Part shown: positions 44,220-53,934 of the stretch, one piece after another
How the letters are laid out: every line of letters starts with the position of its first letter
Position numbering within the stretch: position 1 is the stretch's first letter
From: Teretinema zuelzerae
GTDB taxonomy: Bacteria > Spirochaetota > Spirochaetia > Treponematales > Treponemataceae
NCBI RefSeq assembly: GCF_021021555.1
Contig: NZ_JAINWA010000003.1
Span: forward strand, 1,798,001-1,862,000
Length of the DNA stretch: 64,000 nucleotides
Direction of reading: 5' to 3'
The notes under the pieces: generated by a model
The model's database searches: none
What the model was told of the DNA's origin: nothing
The model's input: the letters and a program-made list of their open reading frames with translations, nothing else
Translations under genes and position numbers: made by a program

Positions 44220-44720
44220 TCAATTATTACCGGTTATTAAATATTCTGCTTTAATCAATTTTAATACATGTTGATTGCTTATTGTATCAACTGGAATATA
44301 TCCGTTTCGTGTATACATCTCGGTAATAGGTTTTCTGTTTCCATCATAATCTAATCGTATGTATTATTTATTCATTTCTCGTCCATATTCTTTTACCCAC
44401 TTAAGTATTCTATCAGAGTAATTCTTACCACAATACTTATTACTGATAACAAATTTGTGAAAATAATATGTTGAATTATCAGTTACTTCTGGCCAATACA
44501 ACCGATCATACTCAACTAAAATGAAACCACCAATAATTTCATTATTAATTATTCCTACATAAAAAACGGGATTCTCATATTTTTTATTCAATGCCTCAAG
44601 AGTAAATTGAGATTCATCCCATAATGGTTTATTCATTGATCGCAACCATTTTACTTTCTCAATATAGATAGAAAGTAATGTATTTATTTCAGTAGAATCA
44701 GCTGTTTTTATCGTTAACAT
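44220..44720 (-). pseudogene. GNAT N-acetyltransferase, copy 2, nonsense mutation
   Basis: Same 501-nt length as copy 1 (23241) but a Lys AAA codon has become TAA at 44364-44366 (REMNK-stop-YIRLDYDG), removing the last third including the motif B region. Confidence 0.82.
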
Positions 44721-44759
44721 AAATTCTTTTAATTTCTTTCCTCGGCGCCGTAGGCGTCC

Positions 44760-44868
44760 GACTAACATTTGCTTAACCTGCGTTTTGTTTGGCGCGGTTT
44801 TTGCCGAGCGTAGCGAAGTGCAAAAATCCGTGACAAGCAAATAAGTCAGGTTGAAGCAGTTGTTAGGT
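44760..44868 (-). repeat. attC site, type A
   Basis: Boxes GACTAAC and GTTAGGT. Confidence 0.95.
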
Positions 44869-44880
44869 TTTTCTTCTTTA

Positions 44881-45441
44881 TCAACTATCTTCATTAATAA
44901 AAGTTTCTATTTCTTCAATTGTTGGACAATACTCTTTTTCAGTAGAAACTAGTAATGTAGGTACATCAAATTCAGGAAGATCATATTTTTCACCTGGCTC
45001 AAAATAACCAGTTTCTCTATAAACAGAAACTCTTTTATCACCATGATAATATTCACGTTTTGGATTTGCCAAACCTCTTTCCAAATGGCGTAATGCACTT
45101 TTGGTTGCATCAATATCGCATATTATAATAATTACATTTGCAACTTTCATAAAATCGGGTAGAAAATAATCCCAAATTTTATGATCAAAAGCAGCTTCAA
45201 TAATCAAAGATATTTTTGATTCAAGCAAGTGAATTACTGTATCCTTAAAAATATCATTTACTATTCTATTAGTATCTTTTGGTAAAAGATCATGTTTAAT
45301 ACCAAAAGTATTCACATATCCTTCTTTGAGCTCATCACGACTAACTTTAGGAATATACAAGTGTTTTGATAGTTTATCAGTTAACGTAGTTTTTCCAGAA
45401 CCTGGTCGTCCTGTAATTACTATACATTTCGGTTTAATCAT
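44881..45441 (-). CDS. P-loop kinase-like ATPase
   Basis: 186 aa. Walker A GRPGSGKT at residues 11-18 after CIVIT; SRDELKEGYVNTF follows as a lid or substrate loop and SLIIEAAFDHKIWDYFL as the DxxF-type strand. Resembles AAA_33 kinases such as chloramphenicol phosphotransferase-like and zeta-type enzymes. Different from the 161-aa kinase family. About 275 bp of gene-free DNA lies upstream in the cassette. Confidence 0.82.
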   Translation of the reverse strand: MIKPKCIVITGRPGSGKTTLTDKLSKHLYIPKVSRDELKEGYVNTFGIKHDLLPKDTNRIVNDIFKDTVIHLLESKISLIIEAAFDHKIWDYFLPDFMKVANVIIIICDIDATKSALRHLERGLANPKREYYHGDKRVSVYRETGYFEPGEKYDLPEFDVPTLLVSTEKEYCPTIEEIETFINEDS

Positions 45442-45716
45442 TATAACAGGATCCTTTTATCATATTTTTTTAACCGTAATTCACTAGCTATAACAACGGT
45501 ATTAAACTCATTTTAATTAGTTTGTTTAGAACAGAAAAGTCTAGTTCTGTGTTGTAGATGAAACGCAATTAATTGCTTAACTAATGGCGTCCAATAAAGA
45601 GTTAATTAAAAGATTTACTTTATACATAATTCAACAGACTTAAAGAATTAACAAAAACAAGCACAATGGTTTAAATCAATATTTAGCACATTCGTTGCGC
45701 CGCGAAAGCGGCGTCA

Positions 45717-45834
45717 ACCTAACATTTGCTTAACCTGCAATTCCGGCCCGAAGGGATTGGCGTGAAAATTGCCGAGCGCAGCGACTGCAATTTTCATGAC
45801 AATAGGAATTGACAGGTTGAAGCAGTTGTTAGGT
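45717..45834 (-). repeat. attC site, type D
   Basis: Boxes ACCTAAC and GTTAGGT. Confidence 0.94.
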
Positions 45835-45845
45835 GCATTTTATAT

Positions 45846-46685
45846 TTAACACTTATCTACAGTTAATGGCACTGGCTGTTTCCCATCAATATCTTGTATG
45901 TTATATTTCAACGCTAATTCTGCGCTCGTATACTTTTTCCCGCTTAGTAATATATTGTCTTTATCACATGCAATTTTAGATATTACTTTTCCACTAAACT
46001 CCGTTGATTCTGAATTACTCATATCAAAATATTGACTATTCTTCATTACTGATTCAGTTCTCACTAAGCCAGGATATAAAGTAATAACTGATACATTATA
46101 CTTACTTAATTCATATGCCATACATTCAGTCATTTTATTAGTTGCCGCTTTTGCAACTGAGTAAGCAACTCCTTTGTCATTTCGATCTGCTGCCCAAAAT
46201 GAGTAATTTATGATTAGCCCTTTTTTTTGATTTATCATTATTTTACTAACCATACTACTTGTAACAAAATGAGCCCTTACACCTGCATCAAACATTTTAT
46301 CCCAACGTTGAAATGGCATATCCCAAAAACCTTGCTCTGTCCAAAATGTTGATCCGTCAGTAAAATACTCATATCCTCCCCAGACCGCATTTACAAGAAT
46401 ATCTAAGGAATCATTTTCTTTTTTGATTTTCTTAACAACTTTTTGTGTTTGATCATCTTGAGTATGATCACATTGAATCGCAATACATGTTCCATAGTTA
46501 TCATTAATCTCTTTTTCTGTAGTATAGATTGATCCTGGAAGATTTGAAGAACTTGTATTTTCCTCAATAGTTCTTCCAGTTATATATACTTTTGCACCTT
46601 CTTTGGCTAAAGCTATTGCAGTGCCTTTCCCAATTCCTCTACTTGCACCAGTGACTAACGCAACTTTTCCATTTAGTATTTTCAT
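45846..46685 (-). CDS. Short-chain dehydrogenase/reductase, DHRS1-like
   Basis: 279 aa. NAD(P)-binding TGASRGIG at residues 12-19, ILVNAVWGGYEYF, Ser in INYSFWAA and catalytic YSVAK. The WGGYEYF...FW insertion and long C-terminus resemble DHRS1-type SDRs. Substrate unknown. Start ATG with GAGGTC upstream; the longer in-frame extension runs into the leader hairpin. Confidence 0.88.
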   Translation of the reverse strand: MKILNGKVALVTGASRGIGKGTAIALAKEGAKVYITGRTIEENTSSSNLPGSIYTTEKEINDNYGTCIAIQCDHTQDDQTQKVVKKIKKENDSLDILVNAVWGGYEYFTDGSTFWTEQGFWDMPFQRWDKMFDAGVRAHFVTSSMVSKIMINQKKGLIINYSFWAADRNDKGVAYSVAKAATNKMTECMAYELSKYNVSVITLYPGLVRTESVMKNSQYFDMSNSESTEFSGKVISKIACDKDNILLSGKKYTSAELALKYNIQDIDGKQPVPLTVDKC

Positions 46686-46732
46686 ATGACCTCGAATTAA
46701 TAAATACAATATGCGCCGCATAAGCGGCGTCC

Positions 46733-46856
46733 ACCTAACATTTGCTTAACCTGTATTTTCGCACCGCGTAGCGGTTTGGCGCATTTTGTGCGTCAGGAGC
46801 GAAGCGACAGCACAAAATGTGACAAAGAAAATATCAGGTTGAAGCAGTTGTTAGCT
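46733..46856 (-). repeat. attC site, type C variant
   Basis: 124 bp. Boxes ACCTAAC and GTTAGCT. Loop ACCGCGTAGCGGTT replaces GCCCGCAGGGC: a longer compensatory hairpin. Confidence 0.94.
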
Positions 46857-47018
46857 TTTTCCTCTTCCTATTTTTTTATTTTGCATTAATTGTCTTATGT
46901 TAACTTAACATATAATTATTTTCATTAAGTAGTACTATTTAAGCTATCTTAAAACGATTTTTGATTAACTATTAATATCCTTGCATCATTATAATTATCA
47001 AAAAAACATATATATGTA

Positions 47019-47519
47019 TTATTTTAAGTACATTGAATCAATCAAATATTTTCCAGTATTTGTCATAAATATATTTTTCTTAACATTTTCGATTTCTCTT
47101 TTTTGTATATTATCTTCGTAAATATTCACAATGAAATCTGCTTCAACTAATATTTGAAAATCTATTCCATCTATCTTTTTATATGAATGATGATTACCAA
47201 TTATAAATTTAATTCTTTCGATTTGAGTATTACTAATATCAATTTTATTTTTTACTAATAACTCTTCAGCTATTTTTGGGCCTTCAATTTCTTGATATTT
47301 TCCTGAACTAGACTTATATTTAATTTCCGCTTCATGAATACCAATATCATGTAGTATTCCACATATTTTTATAACGGTTAACTCATTAACAGTTACTTCT
47401 TCTAAATTTGCGATAATTTCAGAAAATTGAAAAACCTTAAGAGCATGATTAATTCTCTTAACATCCGGTGAATTATAATTTATCATTGATAATATTATGT
47501 TATTAATCGAATTTTCCAT
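47019..47519 (-). CDS. HD-domain protein
   Basis: 166 aa. Metal-binding HD phosphohydrolase pattern: HALKVFQFSEII (first His), GILHDIGIHEAE (HD pair), FIIGNHHSY (later His pair) and ILVEADFIVNI (terminal Asp). Relatives hydrolyse nucleotides or cyclic dinucleotides. ATG preceded by GAGGAAGAAG. About 160 bp lacking genes separate it from its attC. Confidence 0.85.
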   Translation of the reverse strand: MENSINNIILSMINYNSPDVKRINHALKVFQFSEIIANLEEVTVNELTVIKICGILHDIGIHEAEIKYKSSSGKYQEIEGPKIAEELLVKNKIDISNTQIERIKFIIGNHHSYKKIDGIDFQILVEADFIVNIYEDNIQKREIENVKKNIFMTNTGKYLIDSMYLK

Positions 47520-47597
47520 CTTCTTCCTCTTCAAGTTAGTATTAACAAAAATAGAGTAAATCAATATAACATTCTTTCTGCCGCGCGCGCAGCGTCG

Positions 47598-47716
47598 AGC
47601 TAACATTTGCTTAACCTGTGGTTTCGTGCCCGCAGGGCTTGGCGTGAAAATTGCGGAAGCGCAGCGTTAGCAATTTTCATGACAAAGAAAGCATCAGGTT
47701 GAAGCAGTTGTTATGT
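47598..47716 (-). repeat. attC site, type G variant
   Basis: Boxes AGCTAAC and GTTATGT. Central stem GAAAATTGC/GCAATTTTC with apex GGAAGCGCAGCGTTA. Confidence 0.93.
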
Positions 47717-47719
47717 TTC

Positions 47720-48457
47720 TTATTTCTTAATATCAGCAATACTTTTAATTTTCCTTAATCTTTCTTCTCTATCATGTTTTGCTATATACCAATTTTCCAA
47801 CAACATCTCAATTAGGCTTAATAGAATACTTGCTTCATTTTTATCCACATCAATAATGTAGTTAATATCTGTTTCCATATGAGCACCAATATTTCCAATT
47901 TTTCTTACTGAATCTATTGCGTTAAATGTTAATTCATCAACTTTTTCTTTTATTTGATCAATTTCATTTACTAATTTCCCTGGTTTAACTTTCCAAAAAT
48001 CACGAATAATACCTTGTAAACATCTTCTCGAAATAGTAGCGGATGCTTTTGGACTTAATTCAACAATTTGATAAGATTCTTTATAGTCAGAAATAATTGC
48101 TTGTGGAATATAATCTGGATAGGCTTTTAATTTCACATTAGGATAGAAAATATTCCCAGAAATGTATTCATCATTAATTATTTTTGTCCCACTGTGTTGA
48201 GTGTACTCAGTGTGAGCTTTATATATACTGACATAAATAGTATATTTTTGACATTCACCGTTTGGACAGAAAATCAATTTCGTCTGTACATTGATATATT
48301 CTTTACTGTCATTAGGAGCTGATTGATTTTTACTATAATTATTTGCAATAGAATAATCTTGTGGTTTTAATGTTGCATGATGATCACAATGAGGACATTG
48401 CCACGGAATAGATGGTGTATCAATTTTTAAAATGCTTGCAAGATCAATTGTATTCAT
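47720..48457 (-). CDS. DUF4145-domain protein
   Basis: 245 aa. N-terminal zinc-ribbon-like WQCPHCDHHATL and FCPNGECQKYTIYV, then the DUF4145 core LSPKASATISRRCLQGII and DSVRKIGNIGAHME. DUF4145 is a HEPN-like helical domain often fused to or near restriction and defence genes. Start has AAGGAAGATTT upstream. Confidence 0.85.
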   Translation of the reverse strand: MNTIDLASILKIDTPSIPWQCPHCDHHATLKPQDYSIANNYSKNQSAPNDSKEYINVQTKLIFCPNGECQKYTIYVSIYKAHTEYTQHSGTKIINDEYISGNIFYPNVKLKAYPDYIPQAIISDYKESYQIVELSPKASATISRRCLQGIIRDFWKVKPGKLVNEIDQIKEKVDELTFNAIDSVRKIGNIGAHMETDINYIIDVDKNEASILLSLIEMLLENWYIAKHDREERLRKIKSIADIKK

Positions 48458-48486
48458 AAATCTTCCTTTCTGCGCCCGCAGGGTCA

Positions 48487-48598
48487 ACATAACATTGGCT
48501 TAACCTGGAATGCGTTATTGGCGCGTGTTTTTGCGTGAACGTAGTGAACAAAGCAAAAACCGTGACATAGCATTCTCAGGTTGAAGCTTTTGTTGGAT
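48487..48598 (-). repeat. attC site, outlier core
   Basis: 112 bp. Boxes ACATAAC and GTTGGAT. Core GGAATGCGTTATTGG with apex GCGTGAACGTAGTGAAC, spacer GGC/GCT. The most diverged site in the window, belonging to the diverged AAC(3)-like cassette. Confidence 0.92.
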
Positions 48599-48603
48599 GC
48601 TCT

Positions 48604-49341
48604 TTAAATATTAAATAGTTTATTGATATTGTGTTTTAGTTCATTTTCATAAATACTTACAATTTCTTTAACATTAAAGAACATACTGTCAGCATTTCCT
48701 ATCTTTCCTTTCTTTAATAATCCTTTCTTTTCAGCCATAGCTTGTATTTTTAACCAGCCCTTTGTATATTTTGGTACAAGATCAGTTACTATAAAATATT
48801 CATTTTGATTATATATTTTTTGAATTTCTTCATTCATTGGTGTGAATAATTTAGGCCAAATATCATTCGGTATATTACCTTCAACATAATGCATTGCAGT
48901 CAATCTTCTAATGTCAACTCCAATCAATAAACCATAACCATTATCATCAATAAAGTTCATTAAATTCTCTATATATTTTACTGAGTTTTTACCCCACACA
49001 GCCATTCTATGCTGTCCTGTTCCCTTTAAGGTTTCTGAATTCTTTGAAAAAATATCTGCGATAATTCCCATGTCCGTTCTTTCATCATGATTTTCGTCCA
49101 ACCATCTGCATTTTTTTTTAATTCCTAAAGACAAATCATGTTGTGTTAATGGTAAACATTTTGATAATGGAAAAGCGGGCATTACTATACTGCCATCTGA
49201 TGTTATGATATTTTTAAGATCAGAAATTATACTATTGGCATCATAACTGTTATCTCCAATTGATTTCATTGAAGAATGAACTTCGATTGACATTCCTTTG
49301 CTAATTCCAATTGCAACTAAATCATTTTGTATACTTTTGAT
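48604..49341 (-). CDS. AAC(3)-family N-acetyltransferase-like protein, diverged member
   Basis: Same motifs as the pair at 8979 and 9863 (VHSSMKSI, GSIVMPAFP, GTGQHRMAVWGKN, LTAMHYVEG), about 70% alike. There is no ATG at the homologous start: the codon in the right place, after GAGGAGAAGAAT, is ATC at 49341, which gives 245 aa, the same length as the relatives. The first in-frame ATG (49293) lies inside the conserved KGMSIE motif and would remove the first strand. Either a non-standard start is used or the gene is dead. Confidence 0.72.
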   Translation of the reverse strand: MKSIQNDLVAIGISKGMSIEVHSSMKSIGDNSYDANSIISDLKNIITSDGSIVMPAFPLSKCLPLTQHDLSLGIKKKCRWLDENHDERTDMGIIADIFSKNSETLKGTGQHRMAVWGKNSVKYIENLMNFIDDNGYGLLIGVDIRRLTAMHYVEGNIPNDIWPKLFTPMNEEIQKIYNQNEYFIVTDLVPKYTKGWLKIQAMAEKKGLLKKGKIGNADSMFFNVKEIVSIYENELKHNINKLFNI

Positions 49342-49370
49342 ATTCTTCTCCTCGAGCGCCGAAGGCGTCC

Positions 49371-49481
49371 ATCCAACATTTGGTTAACCTGCATTGCGTA
49401 CATTGGCGTGAAAATTGCCTGGCGTAGCCAGAAAGCAATTTTCATGACAATAGCAATGTCAGGTTGAACCAGTTGTTAGTG
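49371..49481 (-). repeat. attC site, type B with GG/CC spacer
   Basis: Boxes ATCCAAC and GTTAGTG. Apex CCTGGCGTAGCCAGAAAGC. Confidence 0.94.
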
Positions 49482-49507
49482 CATTTTTTTGTAGTTATTT
49501 CAATCTA

Positions 49508-49996
49508 TTAAAAAACTTCAATATTTTTAACCATTTTGTAATCTTCTTCATCTTCTTCAACAATGACAAAACCTTTTTTCTTATAAAACTTTATCCCTAT
49601 ACTATTATTTTTATCACAATATAACAAACATGTTTTTTTATTTACTTTAATTAGTTCATCTATAAACATTTGAAGTAGTAATGCACCTAAACCTTTACCA
49701 ATTTCATCTGGATCTATATATAATCTATCTAACTTTTGTTCATTTACATTCCCAGATACGAATCCAACCATTTGTTTGTTAAGAAAAACTACTTTAAAAA
49801 AGTATTTACCATTTTTTACATTCTCAGAAATACCTTTGTGGTTTTGTTCTGAATACCAATCATTCAGACGTTCATTTAAGACATCTGGTTTCATAATATT
49901 AGAGTATGTAAAATGCCACGCTTTTTTTGCAAGGAGTAATAATTCAGCATGAAAATCTAAATTGAAATCATAAATTTTATAATCATTTTTAATCAT
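49508..49996 (-). CDS. GNAT N-acetyltransferase
   Basis: 162 aa. Motif A LDRLYIDPDEIGKGLGALLL contains the G-K-G-L-G acetyl-CoA pyrophosphate loop; motif B region FYKKKGFVIVEED. N-terminal FHAELLLLAKKAWHFTYSNI is typical of GNATs acting on small amines. Sole gene in the cassette. Confidence 0.9.
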   Translation of the reverse strand: MIKNDYKIYDFNLDFHAELLLLAKKAWHFTYSNIMKPDVLNERLNDWYSEQNHKGISENVKNGKYFFKVVFLNKQMVGFVSGNVNEQKLDRLYIDPDEIGKGLGALLLQMFIDELIKVNKKTCLLYCDKNNSIGIKFYKKKGFVIVEEDEEDYKMVKNIEVF

Positions 49997-50171
49997 CGTT
50001 TTATTTCTCTATAAATAAGTTGATTAACAAGAAAATATTTGTAAAATCCGAAAAAAATAAAAATATAGTACACTTAATACTTTCAATGGAATAACAATAA
50101 TTATTTTGATTTGAAAAAACAAACAACAATAATTACTTTTTGTTATTTATCCTCGCGCGCCGAAGGCGTCG

Positions 50172-50280
50172 CACTAACATTTGCTTAACCTGCGTTTTGT
50201 TTGGCGCGGTTTTTGCCGAGCGTAGCGAAGTGCAAAAATCCGTGACAAGCAAATAAGTCAGGTTGAAGCAGTTGTTAGAT
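50172..50280 (-). repeat. attC site, type A
   Basis: Boxes CACTAAC and GTTAGAT. Confidence 0.95.
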
Positions 50281-50670
50281 CGCCAACTGTTAAACAATTT
50301 AGTTTATAACCAACTACATCAATGTTAGAAAACGATTTGCAGTACCATTAAAAACCCGAAGGCTGAATCCTTATGACTTGTTATAATGTGAAGACTGAGG
50401 AAACTCCTCTGCATATCGTTTTCTAACATCTGTTCCTGCAAGTTTTAGCACAAGTGGTATGAAGTCAACTTCATCAACGAAAGAAAAAGTTTTAATCACG
50501 ATAACACTTTAAGTAATAAACTAGGTGCAAACTGTATAACCGTCTTCCAGAGTGTTATCATCTGTTGAACTTTTTCTTAAGTCTATTTTCAGTGACAGTT
50601 TACTTCAGTTATACACAATCTTCTTCCAAATCTATTTCTTTTTCTTCTATTAATAAGTGTAGATTGGTCG
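50281..50670 (-). repeat. Non-coding 390-bp cassette, copy 3
   Basis: Differs from copy 2 by a few bases (GAGGAAACTCCTC in the apical region between the 21-nt arms). Arms and nested stems unchanged. Confidence 0.85.
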
Positions 50671-50779
50671 AACTAACATTTGCTTAACCTGCGTTTTGTT
50701 TGGCGCGGTTTTTGCCGAGCGTAGCGAAGTGCAAAAATCCGTGACAAGCAAATAAGTCAGGTTGAAGCAGTTGTTCTAC
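50671..50779 (-). repeat. attC site, type A with GTTCTAC box
   Basis: Boxes AACTAAC and GTTCTAC. The unusual right box is matched by GTAGAAC at the other end of the same cassette (51564), a compensatory pair. Confidence 0.95.
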
Positions 50780-50808
50780 GTTTTGTCCGAATTTAGACTC
50801 ATCATCTT

Positions 50809-51129
50809 TTATTTATTGTTTTCTTCCTGTAATCTTTTTCCAATAGTTCTATAAATTTCTTCTTTTTCTCGTTTTCCAATTCCCCATACCTCAAGGACTT
50901 CAATTTTCTCTGGCGTAATCATTCGATATACAATCCTGAATTTTTTACCATGCGCATATATTTTATAAAAGCCAGAAAGGTCCATATTAAATTTATGACC
51001 AAGCTTTTCTCCTAAAAAAGGATTTTTTTTCAATTCTTCAATTTTTGTGTTTATACTCTTTTTAACACTACCATCAAGATCTTTATAATCTTTCGCAGCT
51101 TCAGGAATAAAGACTATTTTGTATTCCAC
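50809..51129 (-). CDS. RelE-family toxin
   Basis: 106 aa. IVFIPEAAKDYKDLDGSVKK, IEELKKNPFLGEKLGHKF, FYKIYAHGKKFRIVYRM and LEVWGIGKREKEEIY follow the RelE fold with the later strands and basic C-terminal helix. Three nt downstream of the antitoxin. Confidence 0.88.
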   Translation of the reverse strand: MEYKIVFIPEAAKDYKDLDGSVKKSINTKIEELKKNPFLGEKLGHKFNMDLSGFYKIYAHGKKFRIVYRMITPEKIEVLEVWGIGKREKEEIYRTIGKRLQEENNK

Positions 51130-51132
51130 TTC

Positions 51133-51402
51133 TTATTCCTTAATTTGTTCCCAAGCAACAGAATTATTAGCATTATAATTTTGAATACGTGATTTTATCA
51201 TGTCATTAATTTCATAATACTCAAACATTTCTTCGAGATTTATTAAGTATTCATATTCCGAGAAAGGAACCATTACCGCTTCCATATTATTATTCTTAAG
51301 AATATAAACTGCTTCTCCTGTTTCAGATAATTCTCTTACAGTTTGAGTAAGCTCTTTTTGTAGTCTTGTAATAGGTATAATTCTATCTGTTTCTACTAAC
51401 AT
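51133..51402 (-). CDS. Phd/YefM-like antitoxin
   Basis: 89 aa. IIPITRLQKELTQTVRELSE and AVYILKNNNMEAVMVPFSEY are the Phd-type DNA-binding half. ATG at 51402 has GAGAGGTAC upstream. An in-frame upstream extension into the promoter was rejected. Confidence 0.85.
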   Translation of the reverse strand: MLVETDRIIPITRLQKELTQTVRELSETGEAVYILKNNNMEAVMVPFSEYEYLINLEEMFEYYEINDMIKSRIQNYNANNSVAWEQIKE

Positions 51403-51421
51403 ATTAGTACCTCTCATATAT

Positions 51422-51450
51422 ATTATAATACATATTATTATATAATACAA
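51422..51450 (-). promoter_or_regulatory. Promoter of RelE/Phd-like module
   Basis: Minus strand: -35 TTGTAT, 17-bp spacer, -10 TATAAT. Very AT-rich with overlapping ATATAATAATAT repeats. Confidence 0.65.
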
Positions 51451-51563
51451 TAAGGTAAAATAACATTTTAATTACCTATTTGTTTATCCTGTAAGTATTT
51501 AACTTTTTTTAAATTGAACTTAAAACGATTTAGTAATATTTATCCGCTGCGCCGCAGGCGTCC

Positions 51564-51682
51564 GTAGAACATTTGCTTAACCTGCAATTCCGGCCCGTAG
51601 GGATTGGCGTGGTTTGTGCCGAGCGAAGCGACTAGCACAAACCATGACAAAAGGAATTGACAGGTTGAAGCAGTTGTTATGT
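51564..51682 (-). repeat. attC site, type D with GTAGAAC box
   Basis: Right box GTTATGT. Central stem GTGGTTTGTGC/GCACAAACCA is unique to this site. Confidence 0.94.
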
Positions 51683-52453
51683 TTTTTTCTTAAAGTATTT
51701 ATAGAAAGTACCAGTATTTGTAATCATACTTGATGTTGTCCCAGATAATGTTAATCTATCAATAGATAATTCATCAATATGATAATGGTAAGATATTTCA
51801 CCAGACATGGTAATAACGAGTTCTTTATTACTAGTATTATATATCCAATTCCCTATGGTATTTACCCAGCCAGTTAAATTGCTTGTTGAGCCAAAGTCCT
51901 GATAATGATGATAAATACAATTTCCATCATTTTTTATCAAAAGATATTTACCACTTCTATTGGCATCGTAGTACCAAGTCCCAACTAAGTAAGCAATTTC
52001 TTCTGGTACTTGTATAGATATTGATTTTGCGTATTTATATAATTCTACATAGTTTTCCAATCCACGTCCCATTGGGCCAGAAATATCCTTTTCTATTGTA
52101 ATTTTCTCTGAAGTCTCATTGGTAATTGTATAATAACAATCTATACTATCTTCCCAACCAATCGAAAACTTTGTGTGTTCAGTATTAAGATACTTCCAGC
52201 TTCCATTTTTTGTTATAAAAGAATTCAAATTGGATGGTGAAGTGCTGAGATGCTGATAATATCTTAAATCAAAATTTCCATCAGAGCTAAAACTGACATA
52301 GTATCTGTCATCATCAATATTTGTGTACCATTTTCTCTCTAAAGAGAACATATGATTTATAGGATTTGTTGGGGGTGTTGATAATTCGCTATTTTGACAG
52401 GAAGTGATTACTGCAATTATAAGAACCAAAGGAATGAAACATTTATAAGTCAT
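51677..52453 (-). CDS. Putative lipoprotein with repeated lipocalin-like domains
   Basis: 258 aa. Signal peptide with lipobox VITSC (Cys near residue 19). Two similar halves, each with a WYYDANRSGKYLLI or WYTNIDDDRYYVSFS strand, a DGNxDLRYYQH or DGNCIYHHYQD strand and a GSWKYL or GNWIY strand, suggest a duplicated lipocalin-like (copper-resistance or META-type) beta-barrel. Likely anchored in the envelope. Stop from attC; strong GGAGGACAAA before the ATG. Confidence 0.78.
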   Translation of the reverse strand: MTYKCFIPLVLIIAVITSCQNSELSTPPTNPINHMFSLERKWYTNIDDDRYYVSFSSDGNFDLRYYQHLSTSPSNLNSFITKNGSWKYLNTEHTKFSIGWEDSIDCYYTITNETSEKITIEKDISGPMGRGLENYVELYKYAKSISIQVPEEIAYLVGTWYYDANRSGKYLLIKNDGNCIYHHYQDFGSTSNLTGWVNTIGNWIYNTSNKELVITMSGEISYHYHIDELSIDRLTLSGTTSSMITNTGTFYKYFKKKT

Positions 52454-52488
52454 TTTGTCCTCCTTCACGCGCCGCGATAGCGGCGTCG

Positions 52489-52598
52489 ACATAACATTTA
52501 TTTAACCTGCATTGCGTACATTGGCGCACTTTTTGCCGAGCGAAGCGACTAGCAAAAAGTGTGACAATAGCAATGTCAGGTTGAAATAGTTGTTATCC
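52489..52598 (-). repeat. attC site, type B
   Basis: Boxes ACATAAC and GTTATCC, AT/AT spacer. Confidence 0.95.
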
Positions 52599-53227
52599 AA
52601 TTTTTGGTTTCAGTTCTGCTGTAGCTTCGTTTTCAACTAATTTGTGTACTAATCTTTTTACTTTTACAAACGTTACCAACGTCTTAAATTTTATTCCGCA
52701 ACAAAAATATTTCCTACAAAAAGCTCCGTTTTAATCTTTATTCTACAGCAGCTGTGTACTAAACATTTTTCTTACCTTTTCTTTCTCTTTTCTTCTATTA
52801 TATAAGATCAAATCCAGTCCAATTACCTTGATTCGTTTCTGCAAAACATCAAGATCTTATTGTATAAAACTATAGAATGATAACCAGCAACTGAATCAGT
52901 TACTTATTTTGATTTGCTTCATACAAGCCACTGTAAGGTTATTTCTCGAAAACAATTGTGCAGGATTCTCATTTTACTGCTGAATAACCACAGTAATCTA
53001 AAAACCTTATATCCAGGATCTTATCAATTCAAGATGTTAAAATCAATTGAAAAGCAACGTCCTACAGTCACCTTAAATTCTTGATAGTAAAAACGGAACA
53101 CTGTTTTGCTGTTTTATTTTTAATGTATCTTCAGCATTTGTCGCGAGAACTTGCACCGTATTCCAAAATATATTTCGAGATTTATAAGCGTTTTTAGTTC
53201 TTCCATCCTCGCCCGCCGAAGGCGTGG
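52599..53227 (-). repeat. Non-coding 630-bp cassette, copy 8
   Basis: Close to copies 4 and 5 except near attC, where GTGTACTAAACATTTTTC interrupts the plus-strand frame. Palindrome AGCAACTGAATCAGTTACT has one substitution. Confidence 0.85.
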
Positions 53228-53337
53228 GGATAACATTTGTTTAACCTGCATTGCGTCCATTGGCGCACTTTTTGCCGAGCGAAGCGACAAGCAAAAAGTG
53301 TGACAATAGCAATGTCAGGTTGAAACAGTTGTTAGAG
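53228..53337 (-). repeat. attC site, type B with GT/AC spacer
   Basis: Boxes GGATAAC and GTTAGAG. Left spacer TGTTTAACC, right GGTTGAAACA: another paired spacer variant. Confidence 0.94.
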
Positions 53338-53462
53338 ATTTTTTTCGCCATTTGCGGTTCCAAATTTCTTTTTATTCTTATTGAATAACTCTTATTATTT
53401 AATTCTTTTCAGAATTGTATTCTGTATTTTTTAATCCTTATTAAAAAACCAATTTATTCGAT

Positions 53463-53837
53463 TTAATCTAATGCAATTATCAATATACATATGAATTGTA
53501 TTAGTGCGACAGGAGCCCATATTCGTTCAATCTTACTTGGTGTGATTGTATTTAATACAATACCAAAACCATAGTATGCTGCAACAATCCAAATCAATAT
53601 TTTTGACAGGTTTAGGAAGTTTTGAAATATAAGACCAACCCTAATTATTACAATAACTGCAAGCCCTATTAGGATTACAATGCTTATTAATGGTATTAGT
53701 CTTTTATTTTTTGGATAGGAACCAGGAAATCTCCCTCCCATTGATGCACTCCCCCATGGAACACCAAGTAATAAACAAATCTGAAAAGTTATTATACATA
53801 TACTTAAAAGCAAATAAATCGTTAACGGCACTGTCAT
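53463..53837 (-). CDS. Conserved hypothetical four-TM membrane protein
   Basis: 124 aa. ICLLLGVPWGSASMGGRFPG is the hallmark of a widespread uncharacterised membrane protein family (LGxPWGxxxxGGxxPG). Four TM helices. About 125 bp of AT-rich DNA precedes its attC. Confidence 0.75.
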   Translation of the reverse strand: MTVPLTIYLLLSICIITFQICLLLGVPWGSASMGGRFPGSYPKNKRLIPLISIVILIGLAVIVIIRVGLIFQNFLNLSKILIWIVAAYYGFGIVLNTITPSKIERIWAPVALIQFICILIIALD

Positions 53838-53934
53838 GTTTTTAACCTTCCTATATGAAGTATAAATTAATTATGCTCTACTTAATAAGTAAACTTACAA
53901 ACGAATCCGTTCCTCCGCCGGGCCGAAGGCCTCG

